Positions 51,096 through 60,944 are shown, counted from the first letter of the stretch. The stretch: DNA of 64,000 nt from Achromobacter deleyi (GCF_902859705.1 NZ_CADIJO010000003.1:124001-188000), one strand, 5' to 3'. A program made the numbers and translations. The notes: a model not told the origin generated them from the letters alone.

Positions 51096-51132
51096 CCGCA
51101 TCGACGCTTACCTATCTTCTGGAGATTCATTC

Positions 51133-53316
51133 ATGGCCACCTACCAACCGCTCGGCTCGCAAGCGCCCTGGCGGCAATTGACGGTCGACGCCAGCGACTG
51201 GCAGCAGGCGGACCCCGCGCTGCTGGCCACCATGCTGACGCAGCTGCACTGGATTCGCGCCTTTGAAGAGGCGGTGCTGGACCTGGCCGCCGCAGGCCTG
51301 GTGCACGGCCCGGCGCATTCGTCCGTGGGGCAGGAAGGCGGCGCCGTCGGTTCGGTGCTGGCGCTGGGCGCCGGCGACCAGATCAACGGCTCGCATCGCG
51401 GCCACCACCAGTTCCTGGCCAAGGCCTTGCAGCATGTCGCGCCGCTGGGCCTGGACCCGCGCCACCCGCTCACGCCCGCCATCGACGAAGTGCTGCACAA
51501 GACGCTGGCCGAGATCATGGGCCTGGCGCAGGGTTATTGCCGCGGCCGCGGCGGCAGCATGCACCTGCGCTGGCTGGAAGCCGGCGCGCTGGGCACCAAC
51601 GCCATCGTCGGCGGCGGCGTGCCGCTGGCGGCCGGCGCGGCCTGGGCGCATCGCCATGCCGGCACCGACCGCGTGGCCGTCACCTACTTCGGCGACGGCG
51701 CGGTGAACATCGGCTCGGTGCTGGAAACGATGAACCTGACCGCCGCGTGGAAAACGCCGCTGTGCTTCTTCATCGAAAACAACCGCTATGCCGTGTCGAC
51801 CACGGTGGAAGAATCCACCGCCGAGCCGCGCCTGTCGGCCCGCGGCCAGGCCTTCAACATCCCGGCCTGGCAGGTCGACGGCATGGACCCCCTCGCCGTG
51901 CACCTGGCCATGTCCGAAGCCGTGGCCCACATGCGCGCCGGCAACGGCCCGACCATCATCGAAGTGGATGTGTACCGCTTCTTCCACCAGAACGGCCCCT
52001 TCCCCGGCAGCGCCTTCGGCTACCGCAGCAAGGAAGAAGAAGCCGCGTGGCGCCGCCGCGATCCGCTGGACAGGATCGCTGCCGAGATGATCGGCCGCAA
52101 GCTGATCACGCAGGCCGAGGTCGATGCGCTGCGCCAGCAATGCAAGGACGTGATGAAGGACGTATCGGGCCGCCTGACCGAAGCGGCCGACGGCGGCAAG
52201 CGGCGCGTGCGCGCCGACCTGTGGCCGCGCCCCGACTTCCGTGACGTGGGCCTGCGCAGCGACGGCTCGGAACTGGAAGGCCTGCGCTACCAGGATACTG
52301 ATGACCACACTGGCGCCCGCGTCGAACGCAAGTTCGTCGATGCCGTGGCCGACGTGCTGGACCGCCGCATGGAAACGGACCCAGGCGTCGTCGTGCTGGG
52401 CGAAGACGTGCACCGCCTGAAGGGCGGCACCAACGGCGCCACGCGCGGCCTGAAGGACAAGTACCCCGACCGCGTGCTGGGCACGCCCATTTCCGAAAAC
52501 GCCTTCGCCGGCCTGGGCGGCGGCCTGGCCATGGACGGCCGCTACAAGCCGGTGGTGGAATTCATGTACCCCGACTTCATGTGGGTCGCGGCCGACCAGA
52601 TCTTCAACCAGATCGGCAAGGCCCGCCACATGTTCGGCGGCGACATCGACATGCCTTTCGTCTTGCGCACCAAGGTCGCGATGGGCACGGGCTACGGCTC
52701 GCAGCACTCGATGGACCCGGCCGGCGTGTTCGCCACCGCGCCCGGCTGGCGCATCGTCGCGCCGTCCACGCCCTACGAATACATCGGCCTGATGAACACC
52801 GCGCTGGCCTCCAAGGACCCGGTGCTGGTGATCGAACACGTCGACCTGTACGCCTCGTCGGGCGACGTACCCGATGGCGACCTGGACTACGCCATTCCCT
52901 TTGGCAAGGCACGCGTGCGTCGCAGCGGCAACAAGGTCACGGTGCTGACTTACCTGTCGATGGTCAGCCGCGCCCTGAAGGCCGCCGAAGAGGCCGGCGT
53001 GGACGCCGAAGTGATCGACCTGCGCACGCTGGACCGCGCCAGCCTGGACTGGGACACCATCGGCGCCAGCATCCAGAAGACCAACAATGTGCTGATCGTG
53101 GAGCAAGGCGCGCGCGGCACCTCGTACGGCGCGATGCTGGCCGACGAAATCCAGCGTCGCTACTTCGACTGGCTGGACCAGCCGGTCAAGCGCGTTACCG
53201 GCGGCGAAGCCTCGCCCAGCATCTCCAAGGTGCTGGAACGTGCGGCCTTCGCCGACACCGAAGAAGTCATCGCCGGCCTGGCCGACGTGCTGGCCGACCT
53301 GGGAGAACAAGCATGA
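51133..53316 (+). CDS. Fused E1 alpha-beta thiamine-diphosphate 2-oxoacid/acetoin dehydrogenase
   Basis: 727 residues joining two chains that are usually separate. E1-alpha half (about 30-375): GSHRGHHQFLAKAL, RGRGGSMHL, and the ThDP motif GDGAVNIGSVLETMN through ENN (187-217). E1-beta half (about 395-725): RVERKFVDAVADVLDRRMET, ISENAFAGLGGGLAMDG, and FMYPDFMWVAADQIFNQIGK. It decarboxylates or cleaves a 2-oxo compound and transfers the acyl group to the E2 lipoyl arm. The sequence pattern sits with acetoin / branched-chain 2-oxoacid E1 rather than AceE. GGAGATT precedes the ATG. The stop overlaps the VOC start. Confidence 0.88.
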   Translation: MATYQPLGSQAPWRQLTVDASDWQQADPALLATMLTQLHWIRAFEEAVLDLAAAGLVHGPAHSSVGQEGGAVGSVLALGAGDQINGSHRGHHQFLAKALQHVAPLGLDPRHPLTPAIDEVLHKTLAEIMGLAQGYCRGRGGSMHLRWLEAGALGTNAIVGGGVPLAAGAAWAHRHAGTDRVAVTYFGDGAVNIGSVLETMNLTAAWKTPLCFFIENNRYAVSTTVEESTAEPRLSARGQAFNIPAWQVDGMDPLAVHLAMSEAVAHMRAGNGPTIIEVDVYRFFHQNGPFPGSAFGYRSKEEEAAWRRRDPLDRIAAEMIGRKLITQAEVDALRQQCKDVMKDVSGRLTEAADGGKRRVRADLWPRPDFRDVGLRSDGSELEGLRYQDTDDHTGARVERKFVDAVADVLDRRMETDPGVVVLGEDVHRLKGGTNGATRGLKDKYPDRVLGTPISENAFAGLGGGLAMDGRYKPVVEFMYPDFMWVAADQIFNQIGKARHMFGGDIDMPFVLRTKVAMGTGYGSQHSMDPAGVFATAPGWRIVAPSTPYEYIGLMNTALASKDPVLVIEHVDLYASSGDVPDGDLDYAIPFGKARVRRSGNKVTVLTYLSMVSRALKAAEEAGVDAEVIDLRTLDRASLDWDTIGASIQKTNNVLIVEQGARGTSYGAMLADEIQRRYFDWLDQPVKRVTGGEASPSISKVLERAAFADTEEVIAGLADVLADLGEQA

Positions 53317-53804
53317 GCGCCCCCCTGGACATGACCGTGCCGATGGAAGTCGGCCTGTGCTGCGCCGACCTGGACGCCATGCTGGCGTTCTACACCGACG
53401 TGGTCGGCCTGACGCTGGTGAACCGCGTGAGCGTGCCCGCCGACAAGGCCCGGGCCACCGGCCTGACGCAACACGGTTACGACGTGGCACGCCTGCAGAC
53501 AAGCTACGGCGAGCGCATCAAGCTCTTGCAACCCACCAAAGCCCCGGAACCCGCGGTGCGCGGCGCCGCCATCCTGGACCGCCAGGGCGCCACCTACCTG
53601 ACCTTCATCGTGCGCGACCTGGCGGGCACCGTGGCGCGCCTGCAAGCGCGCGGCGTGGCGTTCGACAGCGCGCCCGCGCCGATGCAAGTGCGCCCCGGCA
53701 CCTGGCTGGCGTTCTTCCGCGACCCCGAAGGCAATGTGCTGGAACTGGTCGAATACGACGACCCGGCGGCCTACCGGCCCGACCTGGCCGCGCACGCAGA
53801 ATAG
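53313..53804 (+). CDS. VOC (glyoxalase/bleomycin-resistance fold) family protein
   Basis: 163 residues. One VOC domain pair: MEVGLCCADLDAMLAFYTDV at the start of the first beta-alpha-beta-beta-beta module, LTFIVRDLAGTVARLQARGV starting the second, and FFRDPEGNVLELVEYDD carrying the metal-ligand Glu. It could be an isomerase, epimerase, lyase or dioxygenase; the family alone does not decide. Being enclosed between E1 and E2 with an ATGA overlap suggests it acts on the same substrate, for example isomerising it before cleavage. Confidence 0.84.
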   Translation: MSAPLDMTVPMEVGLCCADLDAMLAFYTDVVGLTLVNRVSVPADKARATGLTQHGYDVARLQTSYGERIKLLQPTKAPEPAVRGAAILDRQGATYLTFIVRDLAGTVARLQARGVAFDSAPAPMQVRPGTWLAFFRDPEGNVLELVEYDDPAAYRPDLAAHAE

Positions 53805-53814
53805 GACGAACAAC

Positions 53815-55140
53815 GTGGCAACCCTGATCAAACTCCCCTCTGTCGCTGCCGACACCGATGGCGGCACGCTGCACCAGTGGCTCAAGCAGGAAGGCGACAG
53901 CGTCGCCGTCGGCGACGCGCTGGCCGAAATCGAAACCGAAAAGGCCATCGTCGAGATCAACGCCGAACAGGCCGGCGTGCTGGGCCGCATCGTCGTGCAG
54001 GCCGGCGCCGCCTCGGTGCCCATCAACACCGTCATCGGCGTGCTGCTGGCGCCAGGTGAAGGCGCGGCGGATATCGACCGTGCGCTGGCGGAAAGCGGCG
54101 CTGCCGCTGGCGGCGCGGGAACGCCAGCGCAAGCGTCAGAGGCCGGCAAGGCCGGCGCGTCGACGGGTGCTTCTACATCCGCGGCGGCAGCGCCAGTTGC
54201 CGAAGCCGCAGCTGCCTCTGCCTCGTCATCGGCCGGCCGAACGTCGGCTGTCGCATCGACCGCCACCGCATCGCGTTCCGCTACGCCCGGCGCCCGCGTC
54301 TTCGCCAGCCCCCTGGCCCGCCGCCTGGCCGCGCAATGGCATGTGGACCTGCTGGCCGTGAACGGCACCGGCCCGCACGGCCGCATCGTGCGCCGCGACG
54401 TCGAAGCCGCGCGCGACCAGGCCCCGGCCGCCATCGCCCAGCCGGCATCCGCCCGCGCGCCCGCCCGCCGCGTCCCGCACACCGGCATGCGCCGCGCCAT
54501 TGCCCGCCGCCTGACCGAAAGCAAGCAGCATGTACCGCATTTCTACCTGACGCTGGACTGCCGCATGGACGCGCTGCTGGCCCTGCGTTCGCAGGCCAAC
54601 CACGGCGGCACGGTCAAGCTGTCGGTCAATGACTTCATCGTGCGCGCCGCCGCCCTGGCGCTGCGCGAAGTGCCCGAGGTCAATGTCAGCTGGCACGACG
54701 ACGCCATCGAATTCCATGCCGGCGCCGACGTCAGCGTGGCAGTGGCCACCGACGGCGGCCTGGTCACGCCCATCGTGCGCGACGCCGACGTGAAGCCCCT
54801 GTCCGCCATCGCCACGGAAATCGTGGAGCTGGCCGGCCGCGCCAAGATCAACCGGTTGAAGCCCGAGGAATTCACCGGCGGCTCGCTCACGGTCAGCAAC
54901 CTGGGCATGTACGGCATCAAGCAGTTCGCCGCCATCATCAACCCGCCGCAAGCCGCGATCCTGGCCGTGGGTGCCGCCGAACGCCGCCCCATCGTGACCG
55001 AAAACGGCGACCTGGCAGCCGCCACGGTGATGACCGTGACGCTGTCGGCCGACCACCGGGCCGTTGACGGCGCCGTGGGCGCGCGCTGGCTGGCGGCCTT
55101 CAAGTCGCTGATCGAAAACCCCGTGCGCATCCTGCTGTGA
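53815..55140 (+). CDS. Dihydrolipoamide acyltransferase (E2)
   Basis: 441 residues from a GTG start with AGGA eight bases upstream. Lipoyl domain about 1-78 with Lys43 in EIETEKAIVEI. An Ala/Ser-rich flexible linker (about 85-160). Peripheral-subunit-binding domain about 160-200 (ASPLARRLAAQWHVDLLAVN). Catalytic domain to the end with TLSADHRAVDGAVGARWL, containing the active-site His and Asp. One lipoyl domain only, as in acetoin and branched-chain complexes. It transfers the acyl group from E1 to CoA; E1 and E3 flank it. Confidence 0.9.
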   Translation: MATLIKLPSVAADTDGGTLHQWLKQEGDSVAVGDALAEIETEKAIVEINAEQAGVLGRIVVQAGAASVPINTVIGVLLAPGEGAADIDRALAESGAAAGGAGTPAQASEAGKAGASTGASTSAAAAPVAEAAAASASSSAGRTSAVASTATASRSATPGARVFASPLARRLAAQWHVDLLAVNGTGPHGRIVRRDVEAARDQAPAAIAQPASARAPARRVPHTGMRRAIARRLTESKQHVPHFYLTLDCRMDALLALRSQANHGGTVKLSVNDFIVRAAALALREVPEVNVSWHDDAIEFHAGADVSVAVATDGGLVTPIVRDADVKPLSAIATEIVELAGRAKINRLKPEEFTGGSLTVSNLGMYGIKQFAAIINPPQAAILAVGAAERRPIVTENGDLAAATVMTVTLSADHRAVDGAVGARWLAAFKSLIENPVRILL

Positions 55141-55148
55141 GCCCCGCC

Positions 55149-56546
55149 ATGACCAAAACGACGTTTGACCTGGTGGTCGTGGGCGGCGGCCCCGGCGGCT
55201 ACGTGGCCGCCATCCGCGCGGCGCAACTAGGCCTGTCCACCGCGCTGGTAGAGCGCGCCGAACTCGGCGGCATCTGCCTGAACTGGGGCTGCATTCCCAC
55301 CAAGGCCCTGCTGCACAGCGCCACCGTGCTGCGCGCCTGCCGCGACGCCGCCCACTACGGCGTGACGGGCGCCGCCGACGCCCAGCCCGACCTTGCCGCC
55401 ATGGTGGCCCGCTCGCGCAAAGTCGCCGGCCGCCTGGGCCAGGGCGTGGCCCACCTGATGAAAAAGAATGCCATCAGCGTCTTTACTGCCAACGCCAAAC
55501 TGGCTGGCAGCGGCCGCGTGGCGCTGGACAACGGCACGACGCTGTCTGCCCGCCACATCATCCTGGCCACCGGCGCCCGCGCCCGCGAACTGCCCGCCCT
55601 GCCCAGCGGCGAGCGCATCTGGACCTACCGCCAGGCCCTGACGCCCCCGGCCCTGCCCGAGTCGCTGCTGGTCGTGGGCGCAGGCGCCATCGGCGCCGAA
55701 TTCGCCAGCTTCTACCGCGCCGTGGGCGTAGACGTCACGCTGATCGACATGACCGCGGACATCCTGCCGCAGGAAGACGCCGACATATCCGCCCTGGCCC
55801 GCAAGGCCTTCGAGAAACAGGGCATCCGCGTGCTGACCCAATGCGCCGTCAAGTCATCCAGCCTGACCGCCACCGGCGTCAAGGTCGTGCTCGACCAGCA
55901 GGGCAGACAGACCGAACTGGAAGTCGACCGCGTCATCGTCGCCGCCGGCATCGTCGGCAACGTCGAAAACCTGGGCCTGGAACAAACCCGCGTCAAAGTC
56001 GAAAAGACCCACATCGTCACCGACGGCCTGTGCCGCACCGCCGAACCCGGCGTCTATGCCATCGGCGACGTGGCCGGCGCCCCCTGGCTGGCCCACAAGG
56101 CCAGCCACGAAGCCGTGCTGTGCGTCGAAGCCATCGCCGGCCAGCCCGTCCACCCCATCGACCCGCTGCGCATCCCGGCCTGCACCTACTCACATCCCCA
56201 GGTCGCCAGCATCGGCATGACCGAAGCCCGCGCCCGCGAACACGCCAGGCAGACCGGCGGCGACATCCGCATCGGCAAATTCACCTTCGCCGGCAACGGC
56301 AAAGCCATCGCCATGGGCGAAGACCAGGGCCTGGTCAAAACCGTCTTCGACGCCGCCACCGGCCAACTGCTCGGCGCCCACATCATCCACCCCGAAGCCT
56401 CGGAACTGATCACCGGCTACGGCGTCGCCACTGCGCTCGAAGCCACCGAAGAAGACCTGATGCACACCATCTTCGCGCACCCGACCTTGTCGGAAACGCT
56501 GCACGAATCGGTGCTGTCCGCGTTCGGCCGCGCACTGCACGGATAA
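55149..56546 (+). CDS. lpdA: Dihydrolipoyl dehydrogenase (E3)
   Basis: 465-residue FAD disulfide reductase. FAD motif VVGGGPGGYVAAIRAAQLGL; redox pair Cys43/Cys48 in GGICLNWGCIPTKALL; NAD motif VVGAGAIGAEFASFY; GVYAIGDVAG second FAD motif; C-terminal HAHPTLSETLHE-like element (IFAHPTLSETLHESVL) with the catalytic His-Glu dyad. It reoxidises the E2 lipoyl group. The ATG is preferred; a GTG four codons upstream overlaps the E2 stop and is also possible. Last gene of the operon. Confidence 0.93.
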   Translation: MTKTTFDLVVVGGGPGGYVAAIRAAQLGLSTALVERAELGGICLNWGCIPTKALLHSATVLRACRDAAHYGVTGAADAQPDLAAMVARSRKVAGRLGQGVAHLMKKNAISVFTANAKLAGSGRVALDNGTTLSARHIILATGARARELPALPSGERIWTYRQALTPPALPESLLVVGAGAIGAEFASFYRAVGVDVTLIDMTADILPQEDADISALARKAFEKQGIRVLTQCAVKSSSLTATGVKVVLDQQGRQTELEVDRVIVAAGIVGNVENLGLEQTRVKVEKTHIVTDGLCRTAEPGVYAIGDVAGAPWLAHKASHEAVLCVEAIAGQPVHPIDPLRIPACTYSHPQVASIGMTEARAREHARQTGGDIRIGKFTFAGNGKAIAMGEDQGLVKTVFDAATGQLLGAHIIHPEASELITGYGVATALEATEEDLMHTIFAHPTLSETLHESVLSAFGRALHG

Positions 56547-56691
56547 AGCATCGCAGCACCCGACGCGCGGCATGCCGTGCAACGGCCTGCGTGCAGGATG
56601 CCGTGCTACCACCTGCGTGCAGGATGCCGCGAGCTGAGCGCTGCGTCCCCAACGCTGCGTGCCGGGTGCAATCGCCCCTGGCACGCCTCTT

Positions 56692-57573
56692 TCACAACCG
56701 GCTGGCGAAGAAATCCAGAAAGCACGCAATCCGCCGCGACAACTGCGTATTGCGGTAGTACACCGCATGCATCGGCTGCAGGTAATCGGTGTGGATATCT
56801 TCCATGATCCGCACCAGCCGCCCCGCTTCCAGATCTTCCTGCGACACAAAGTCCGACAGGCAGGCAATCCCCACCCCCCGCAACGCCAGCTGCCGCTGCG
56901 TTTCACCGCTGGACGTCGCCAACGTAGGCGTCGCCAGATAACTCGACCCGCCCGCATGCCGCAGCGGCCAGACATTCAGGCTTTCAGGCTGCGTGAACCC
57001 CAGCAGCTCATGCCCTTCCAGATCGTCCACCGTCTTCGGCACCCCTCGCCGCGCCAGATAATCCGGACTCGCCATCAACCACCGCGGCCGCGGCCGCAAC
57101 GGCCGCGCATGCAACGTCGAATCATTCAACGGCCCCATCCGCAACGCCACATCCGTACGATGCTCGATCAGATCCACAATCCGATCATTGCTGGTCAACT
57201 CCAACGAAATCGCCGGATACTCCCGCCGAAAATCCGCCACATGCGGCACCACGCAATGCAGCATCACCGGCACCGACGCATCCACCCGCAACCGCCCCGC
57301 CGGCTGCTGATTCACGATGCGCATGCATTCCTCAGCTTCTTCCAACGACTGCACAATCTGCCGCGCCTTCTGCAAAAAGTGCGCCCCCTCCGCCGTCAAC
57401 TCCATCCGCCGCGTCGTCCGCGTCAACAACGCCACCCCCAAATCCTCTTCCAACCGCGACAACCCCCGACTCACCCCCGAAGCCGTCTGCCCCAACATCT
57501 CCGCCGCAGCACTCATGGACCCCGCGTCGACCACGCCCAGGAACAACCGCAAAGCATCAGAATTCAGGCTCAT
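56692..57573 (-). CDS. LysR-family transcriptional regulator
   Basis: 293 residues. Helix-turn-helix: MSLNSDALRLFLGVVDAGSM, SAAAEMLGQTASGVSRGLSR, ending LLTRTTRRMELTAEG. Effector domain with RIVDLIEHRTDVALRMGPLN and RGVGIACLSDFV, the usual pocket strands. It converges on the E3 gene. Codon use is strongly T/G-ending over most of the gene, unlike the neighbouring operon, and its 5' end faces repeat copy 3. The target is unknown; no divergent gene lies within 500 bases. Confidence 0.87.
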   Translation of the reverse strand: MSLNSDALRLFLGVVDAGSMSAAAEMLGQTASGVSRGLSRLEEDLGVALLTRTTRRMELTAEGAHFLQKARQIVQSLEEAEECMRIVNQQPAGRLRVDASVPVMLHCVVPHVADFRREYPAISLELTSNDRIVDLIEHRTDVALRMGPLNDSTLHARPLRPRPRWLMASPDYLARRGVPKTVDDLEGHELLGFTQPESLNVWPLRHAGGSSYLATPTLATSSGETQRQLALRGVGIACLSDFVSQEDLEAGRLVRIMEDIHTDYLQPMHAVYYRNTQLSRRIACFLDFFASRL

Positions 57574-57626
57574 TTTTGACCCCCAGTCACGAATACCCAA
57601 ATTCTATAGCCGCCCACCGCTTATCC

Positions 57627-58072
57627 AGCGGCGCGGATGCCATGAATCCCAACAAGCTCTTGAGCGCCGGATGGGCGGCGCGCGAGACAAAGGCCATGCG
57701 CAAGCCAGTCCGTGCCGCGCCGCCCATCACCGCCCCCCCCACGACGAACAGAACCCCTAGCAAACCGATCTCCAGCAGCGCGAAGCGCCCCCGCAACACT
57801 TTCTAGAAACGCAATGCCAAACGTGGCCGCCCGCGCGGCCACGGCTTGGCGACCCCGCAGATTCCATTCCCTGAACACAGGTCTAACGGCGCGACAAACT
57901 TCGAAAACCGTAGCCCGTCGCGGGGGTGGCTTGCGGAGTGGGCAACCTCGATGCGCCCGAGGGAATCCGTAGGGAGCCGAAGGCGTACGAGGATGACGAA
58001 GGGGAAGTCCGGCGCCGGCGCGCCGGACCGCAATCGTGGGCGCCCACTCCGCAAGCCACCCCCGCGCCGGGC
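57627..58072 (+). repeat. Composite intergenic repeat, copy 3 (truncated, lacks alpha end)
   Basis: Lies in the 579-base gap between the LysR gene and ilvD. Homology to copies 1 and 2 starts at AGCGGCGCGGATGCC (57627) and runs through the internal hairpin (arms 57670-57682 and 57716-57728, loop with CATGCGCAAGCCAGT), the shared block at 57775-57890, and a complete beta stem-loop. The alpha half is missing. Confidence 0.82.
57913..58072 (+). repeat. Beta end stem-loop of copy 3
   Basis: 31-base arms (57913-57943 and 58042-58072), one mismatch, around a core starting ATGCGCCCGAGGGAATCCGT at 57951. The arm sequence equals that of beta in copy 2, while the inner-hairpin type equals that of beta in copy 1. 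Confidence 0.85.
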
Positions 58073-58102
58073 GACCTACGAAGAACAAACAATCCAACGC
58101 AC

Positions 58103-58131
58103 AAAAAAAACGGCGCCCTCAAGGCGCCGTT
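58103..58131 (-). terminator. Rho-independent terminator of ilvD
   Basis: Perfect 9-base stem AACGGCGCC / GGCGCCGTT with loop CTCAA. Read on the minus strand it is followed by eight T. It lies 22 bases after the ilvD stop. Confidence 0.9.
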
Positions 58132-58152
58132 CCCTAATTCACCAGCAAAGCA

Positions 58153-60015
58153 TCACCGCTTCTGCTTCAACTGCGACAAATCCCGCACAGCCCCCCGATC
58201 CGCAGAAGTCGCCAACGCCGCATAAGCCTGCAACGCCAACGACACAACCCGCTCCCGCCCCACAGGCTCCCAAGCATTCTCCCGAGCTTCCATAGCAGCC
58301 CGACGCCGAGCCAGCTCCGAATCAGAAACCGCCAGATGCATCTTCCGATTCGGAATATCGATCTCGATCGTATCGCCGTCTTCCACCAGCCCGATCGTGC
58401 CGCCTTCCGCCGCTTCCGGCGACGCATGCCCGATCACCAGCCCCGACGAACCGCCCGAAAAGCGCCCGTCCGTAAACAGCGCGCACGTCTTGCCCAGGCC
58501 CTTGGACTTCAAGTACGACGTCGGGTACAGCATCTCTTGCATCCCCGGACCGCCCTTCGGGCCTTCGTAGCGGATCACCACCACGTCGCCCGCCACGATC
58601 TTGTCGCCCAGAATGCCTTCCACCGCGTCGTCCTGGCTCTCGAACACCCGCGCACGGCCCGTAAAGACCCATTGCGACTCGTCCACGCCAGCCGTCTTCA
58701 CAATGCAGCCCTTCTCGGCCAGATTGCCGTACAGCACTGCCAGGCCGCCGTCCTTCGAGTAGGCGTTTTCCTTGCTGCGGATGCAGCCCGTCTTGCGGTC
58801 CGTATCCAGCGTCAGGAACGTGGCGTCCTGGCTGAACGCCACCGTCGTCGGGATGCCGCCGGGGGCCGCGCGGTAGAACTTCTGCGCCGCTTCACCCGCG
58901 CCGCCCGCCACGTCCCATTGTTCGATGGCCTTGCCCAGCGTGCCGCTGTGCACGTTGCCGCAGGACAGGTCCAGCAGGTCCGCACGCGCCAGTTCACCCA
59001 GGATGCCCAGGATGCCGCCGGCGCGGTGCACGTCTTCGATGTGGTACTTGTCGGTGGCCGGCGCCGCCTTGCACAGGCACGGCACCTTGCGCGAAATGCG
59101 GTCGATGTCCGCCATCGTGAAATCCACGCCCGCTTCCTGCGCCGCGGCCAGCAGATGCAGCACCGTGTTCGTCGAACCGCCCATCGCCACGTCCAGCGCC
59201 ATCGCGTTCTGGAACGCGGACTTGGTCGCGATATTGCGCGGCAGCACCGATTCGTCTTCTTCCACGTAATAGCGGCGGCACAGGTCCACCACCAGGCGGC
59301 CAGCCTGCTCGAACAGGCCCTTGCGCCACGCGTGCGTGGCCACGATCGTGCCGTTGCCCGGCAACGCCAGGCCGATGGCCTCGGTCAGACAGTTCATCGA
59401 GTTGGCCGTGAACATGCCGGAACAGGAGCCGCAGGTCGGGCATGCGCTGCGTTCGACTTCCGCCACTTCCGCGTCCGACACCTTCGGGTCGGCCGCCTTG
59501 ATCATCGCGTCGATCAGGTCGATCTTGGCGATGACCTTGCCGTCGGTCGGCGACTTGACCTTGCCCGCTTCCATCGGGCCGCCCGACACGAACACCACCG
59601 GGATGTTCAGGCGCATCGCGGCCATCAGCATCCCCGGGGTGATCTTGTCGCAGTTCGAGATGCAGACCATCGCGTCGGCACAGTGCGCGTTCACCATGTA
59701 TTCGACCGAGTCGGCGATCAGTTCGCGCGACGGCAGCGAATACAGCATGCCGCCGTGGCCCATGGCGATGCCGTCATCGACGGCGATGGTGTTGAATTCC
59801 TTGGCGACGCCGCCGGCGGCTTCGATTTCCTTGGCGACCAGCGCGCCCAGGTCGCGCAGGTGCACGTGGCCCGGCACGAACTGCGTGAACGAGTTGACCA
59901 CCGCGATGATCGGCTTGCCGAAGTCTCCGTCCTTCATGCCGGTGGCGCGCCAGAGGGCGCGGGCGCCGGCCATATTGCGGCCGTGGGTCGAGGTGCGGGA
60001 ACGGTAGTGCGGCAT
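58153..60015 (-). CDS. ilvD: Dihydroxy-acid dehydratase
   Basis: 620 residues, a normal length. It catalyses the third step of valine/isoleucine synthesis with an Fe-S cluster. Visible Fe-S ligands and signatures: [20 protein letters not shown] and [19 protein letters not shown], with SGGPMEAGK between them and [12 protein letters not shown] near the C-terminus. N-terminus [20 protein letters not shown] is the usual IlvD beginning. The last ~50 codons become T/G-ending toward repeat copy 3. The gene has its own strong terminator; the upstream AraC gene, 101 bases away on the same strand, is probably a separate unit. Confidence 0.95.
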   Translation of the reverse strand: MPHYRSRTSTHGRNMAGARALWRATGMKDGDFGKPIIAVVNSFTQFVPGHVHLRDLGALVAKEIEAAGGVAKEFNTIAVDDGIAMGHGGMLYSLPSRELIADSVEYMVNAHCADAMVCISNCDKITPGMLMAAMRLNIPVVFVSGGPMEAGKVKSPTDGKVIAKIDLIDAMIKAADPKVSDAEVAEVERSACPTCGSCSGMFTANSMNCLTEAIGLALPGNGTIVATHAWRKGLFEQAGRLVVDLCRRYYVEEDESVLPRNIATKSAFQNAMALDVAMGGSTNTVLHLLAAAQEAGVDFTMADIDRISRKVPCLCKAAPATDKYHIEDVHRAGGILGILGELARADLLDLSCGNVHSGTLGKAIEQWDVAGGAGEAAQKFYRAAPGGIPTTVAFSQDATFLTLDTDRKTGCIRSKENAYSKDGGLAVLYGNLAEKGCIVKTAGVDESQWVFTGRARVFESQDDAVEGILGDKIVAGDVVVIRYEGPKGGPGMQEMLYPTSYLKSKGLGKTCALFTDGRFSGGSSGLVIGHASPEAAEGGTIGLVEDGDTIEIDIPNRKMHLAVSDSELARRRAAMEARENAWEPVGRERVVSLALQAYAALATSADRGAVRDLSQLKQKR

Positions 60016-60116
60016 GATCTTGTCTCAGGCGGTTAGCGTGGGCGGCAAAACGGTAAATAATACGCTGGTTCCGGCCGGCAGCGTCCGCAGGCCACCCTGG
60101 GGCCGCTACATGGCCA

Positions 60117-60944
60117 TCAGGCGGACGCCGTGCCGCGGGCCGCGAATGCGCTGGGCGGCTCGCCCAACGCCTTGCGAAACATCGCCGCGAACGCGCTGGG
60201 GCTTTCGTAGCCCAGGTCCAGCGCCACGTCCAGCACCCGGTCGCCGCGCGCCAGCCGCTCCATCGCCGCCAGCAGCCGCGCCTGCTGGCGCCAGCGGCCG
60301 AAGGTCATGCCCGTATGGCGCAGAAACAGGCGGTGCACCGTCTTGGGATCCACCCCCAATTCCCGCGCCCAGTCGGCCGCGCCCGCCTGGCGCTCGGGAT
60401 GGCGCACGATGGCGCGGCAGATGCGGGCCAGGCGCGGCTCGGACGGCTGCGGCAGGTGCAGCGGCAGCACCGGATCTTCTTTCAGTTCGTCCAGCAGCAG
60501 CATCATCAGGCGGCCGTCGCGGGTGCCGGGCTTCCAGTCCAGCGGCACCTCGGCAGCCGCCACCATCAGCTCGCGCAGCAGCGGCGACACCGACAGCACG
60601 CAGCATTCGGCCGGCAGATGCGCCACCGCGCCCGGTTCGACGAACACCGTGCGCATGCGCGGCTCGCCGCTCATGCGGATGGCGTGCGGCATCCAGGCCG
60701 GCACCCAGACGCCGCGCGTAGGCGGCACCACCCAGATGCCCGCGTCGGTATCCACCACCATCACCCCCGAAATCGCGTACAGCAGCTGCGACCGGCGATG
60801 CCGGTGGCGCCGCACGCGATGGCCGTCCTCGTAATCCACCGCCAGCCCGGCCACCGGGCGTAGCGATGATTCATAAGGAAACAGGTCCAGGCCGGCGGGC
60901 TTGCGGGCCTTGGTCGGCGTGGGCGACGGGTTGGATTTGTCCAT
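60117..60944 (-). CDS. AraC-family transcriptional regulator with cupin domain
   Basis: 275 residues. N-terminal cupin sensing domain (about 30-115) with RRHRHRRSQLLYAISGVMVV and GVWVPAWMPHAI. C-terminal double helix-turn-helix (about 165-270): WARELGVDPKTVHRLFLRHT and VLDVALDLGYESPSAFAAMF, then RKALGEPPSAFA, which is typical of the AraC signature. Divergent from the truncated leuA, and likely once its regulator. Many relatives of this cupin-AraC type control an adjacent transporter, which is not present here. Confidence 0.87.
   Translation of the reverse strand: MDKSNPSPTPTKARKPAGLDLFPYESSLRPVAGLAVDYEDGHRVRRHRHRRSQLLYAISGVMVVDTDAGIWVVPPTRGVWVPAWMPHAIRMSGEPRMRTVFVEPGAVAHLPAECCVLSVSPLLRELMVAAAEVPLDWKPGTRDGRLMMLLLDELKEDPVLPLHLPQPSEPRLARICRAIVRHPERQAGAADWARELGVDPKTVHRLFLRHTGMTFGRWRQQARLLAAMERLARGDRVLDVALDLGYESPSAFAAMFRKALGEPPSAFAARGTASA

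Noticed and set aside
50872-51132. N-terminal extension of the fused E1 protein into the SDR gene
   Set aside because: Out-of-frame reading of the SDR 3' end; GGAGATT before the ATG at 51133 marks the true start.
57621-58097. 158-residue open frame across repeat copy 3
   Set aside because: Read through both stem arms; arises from palindromic GC-rich DNA rather than coding selection.
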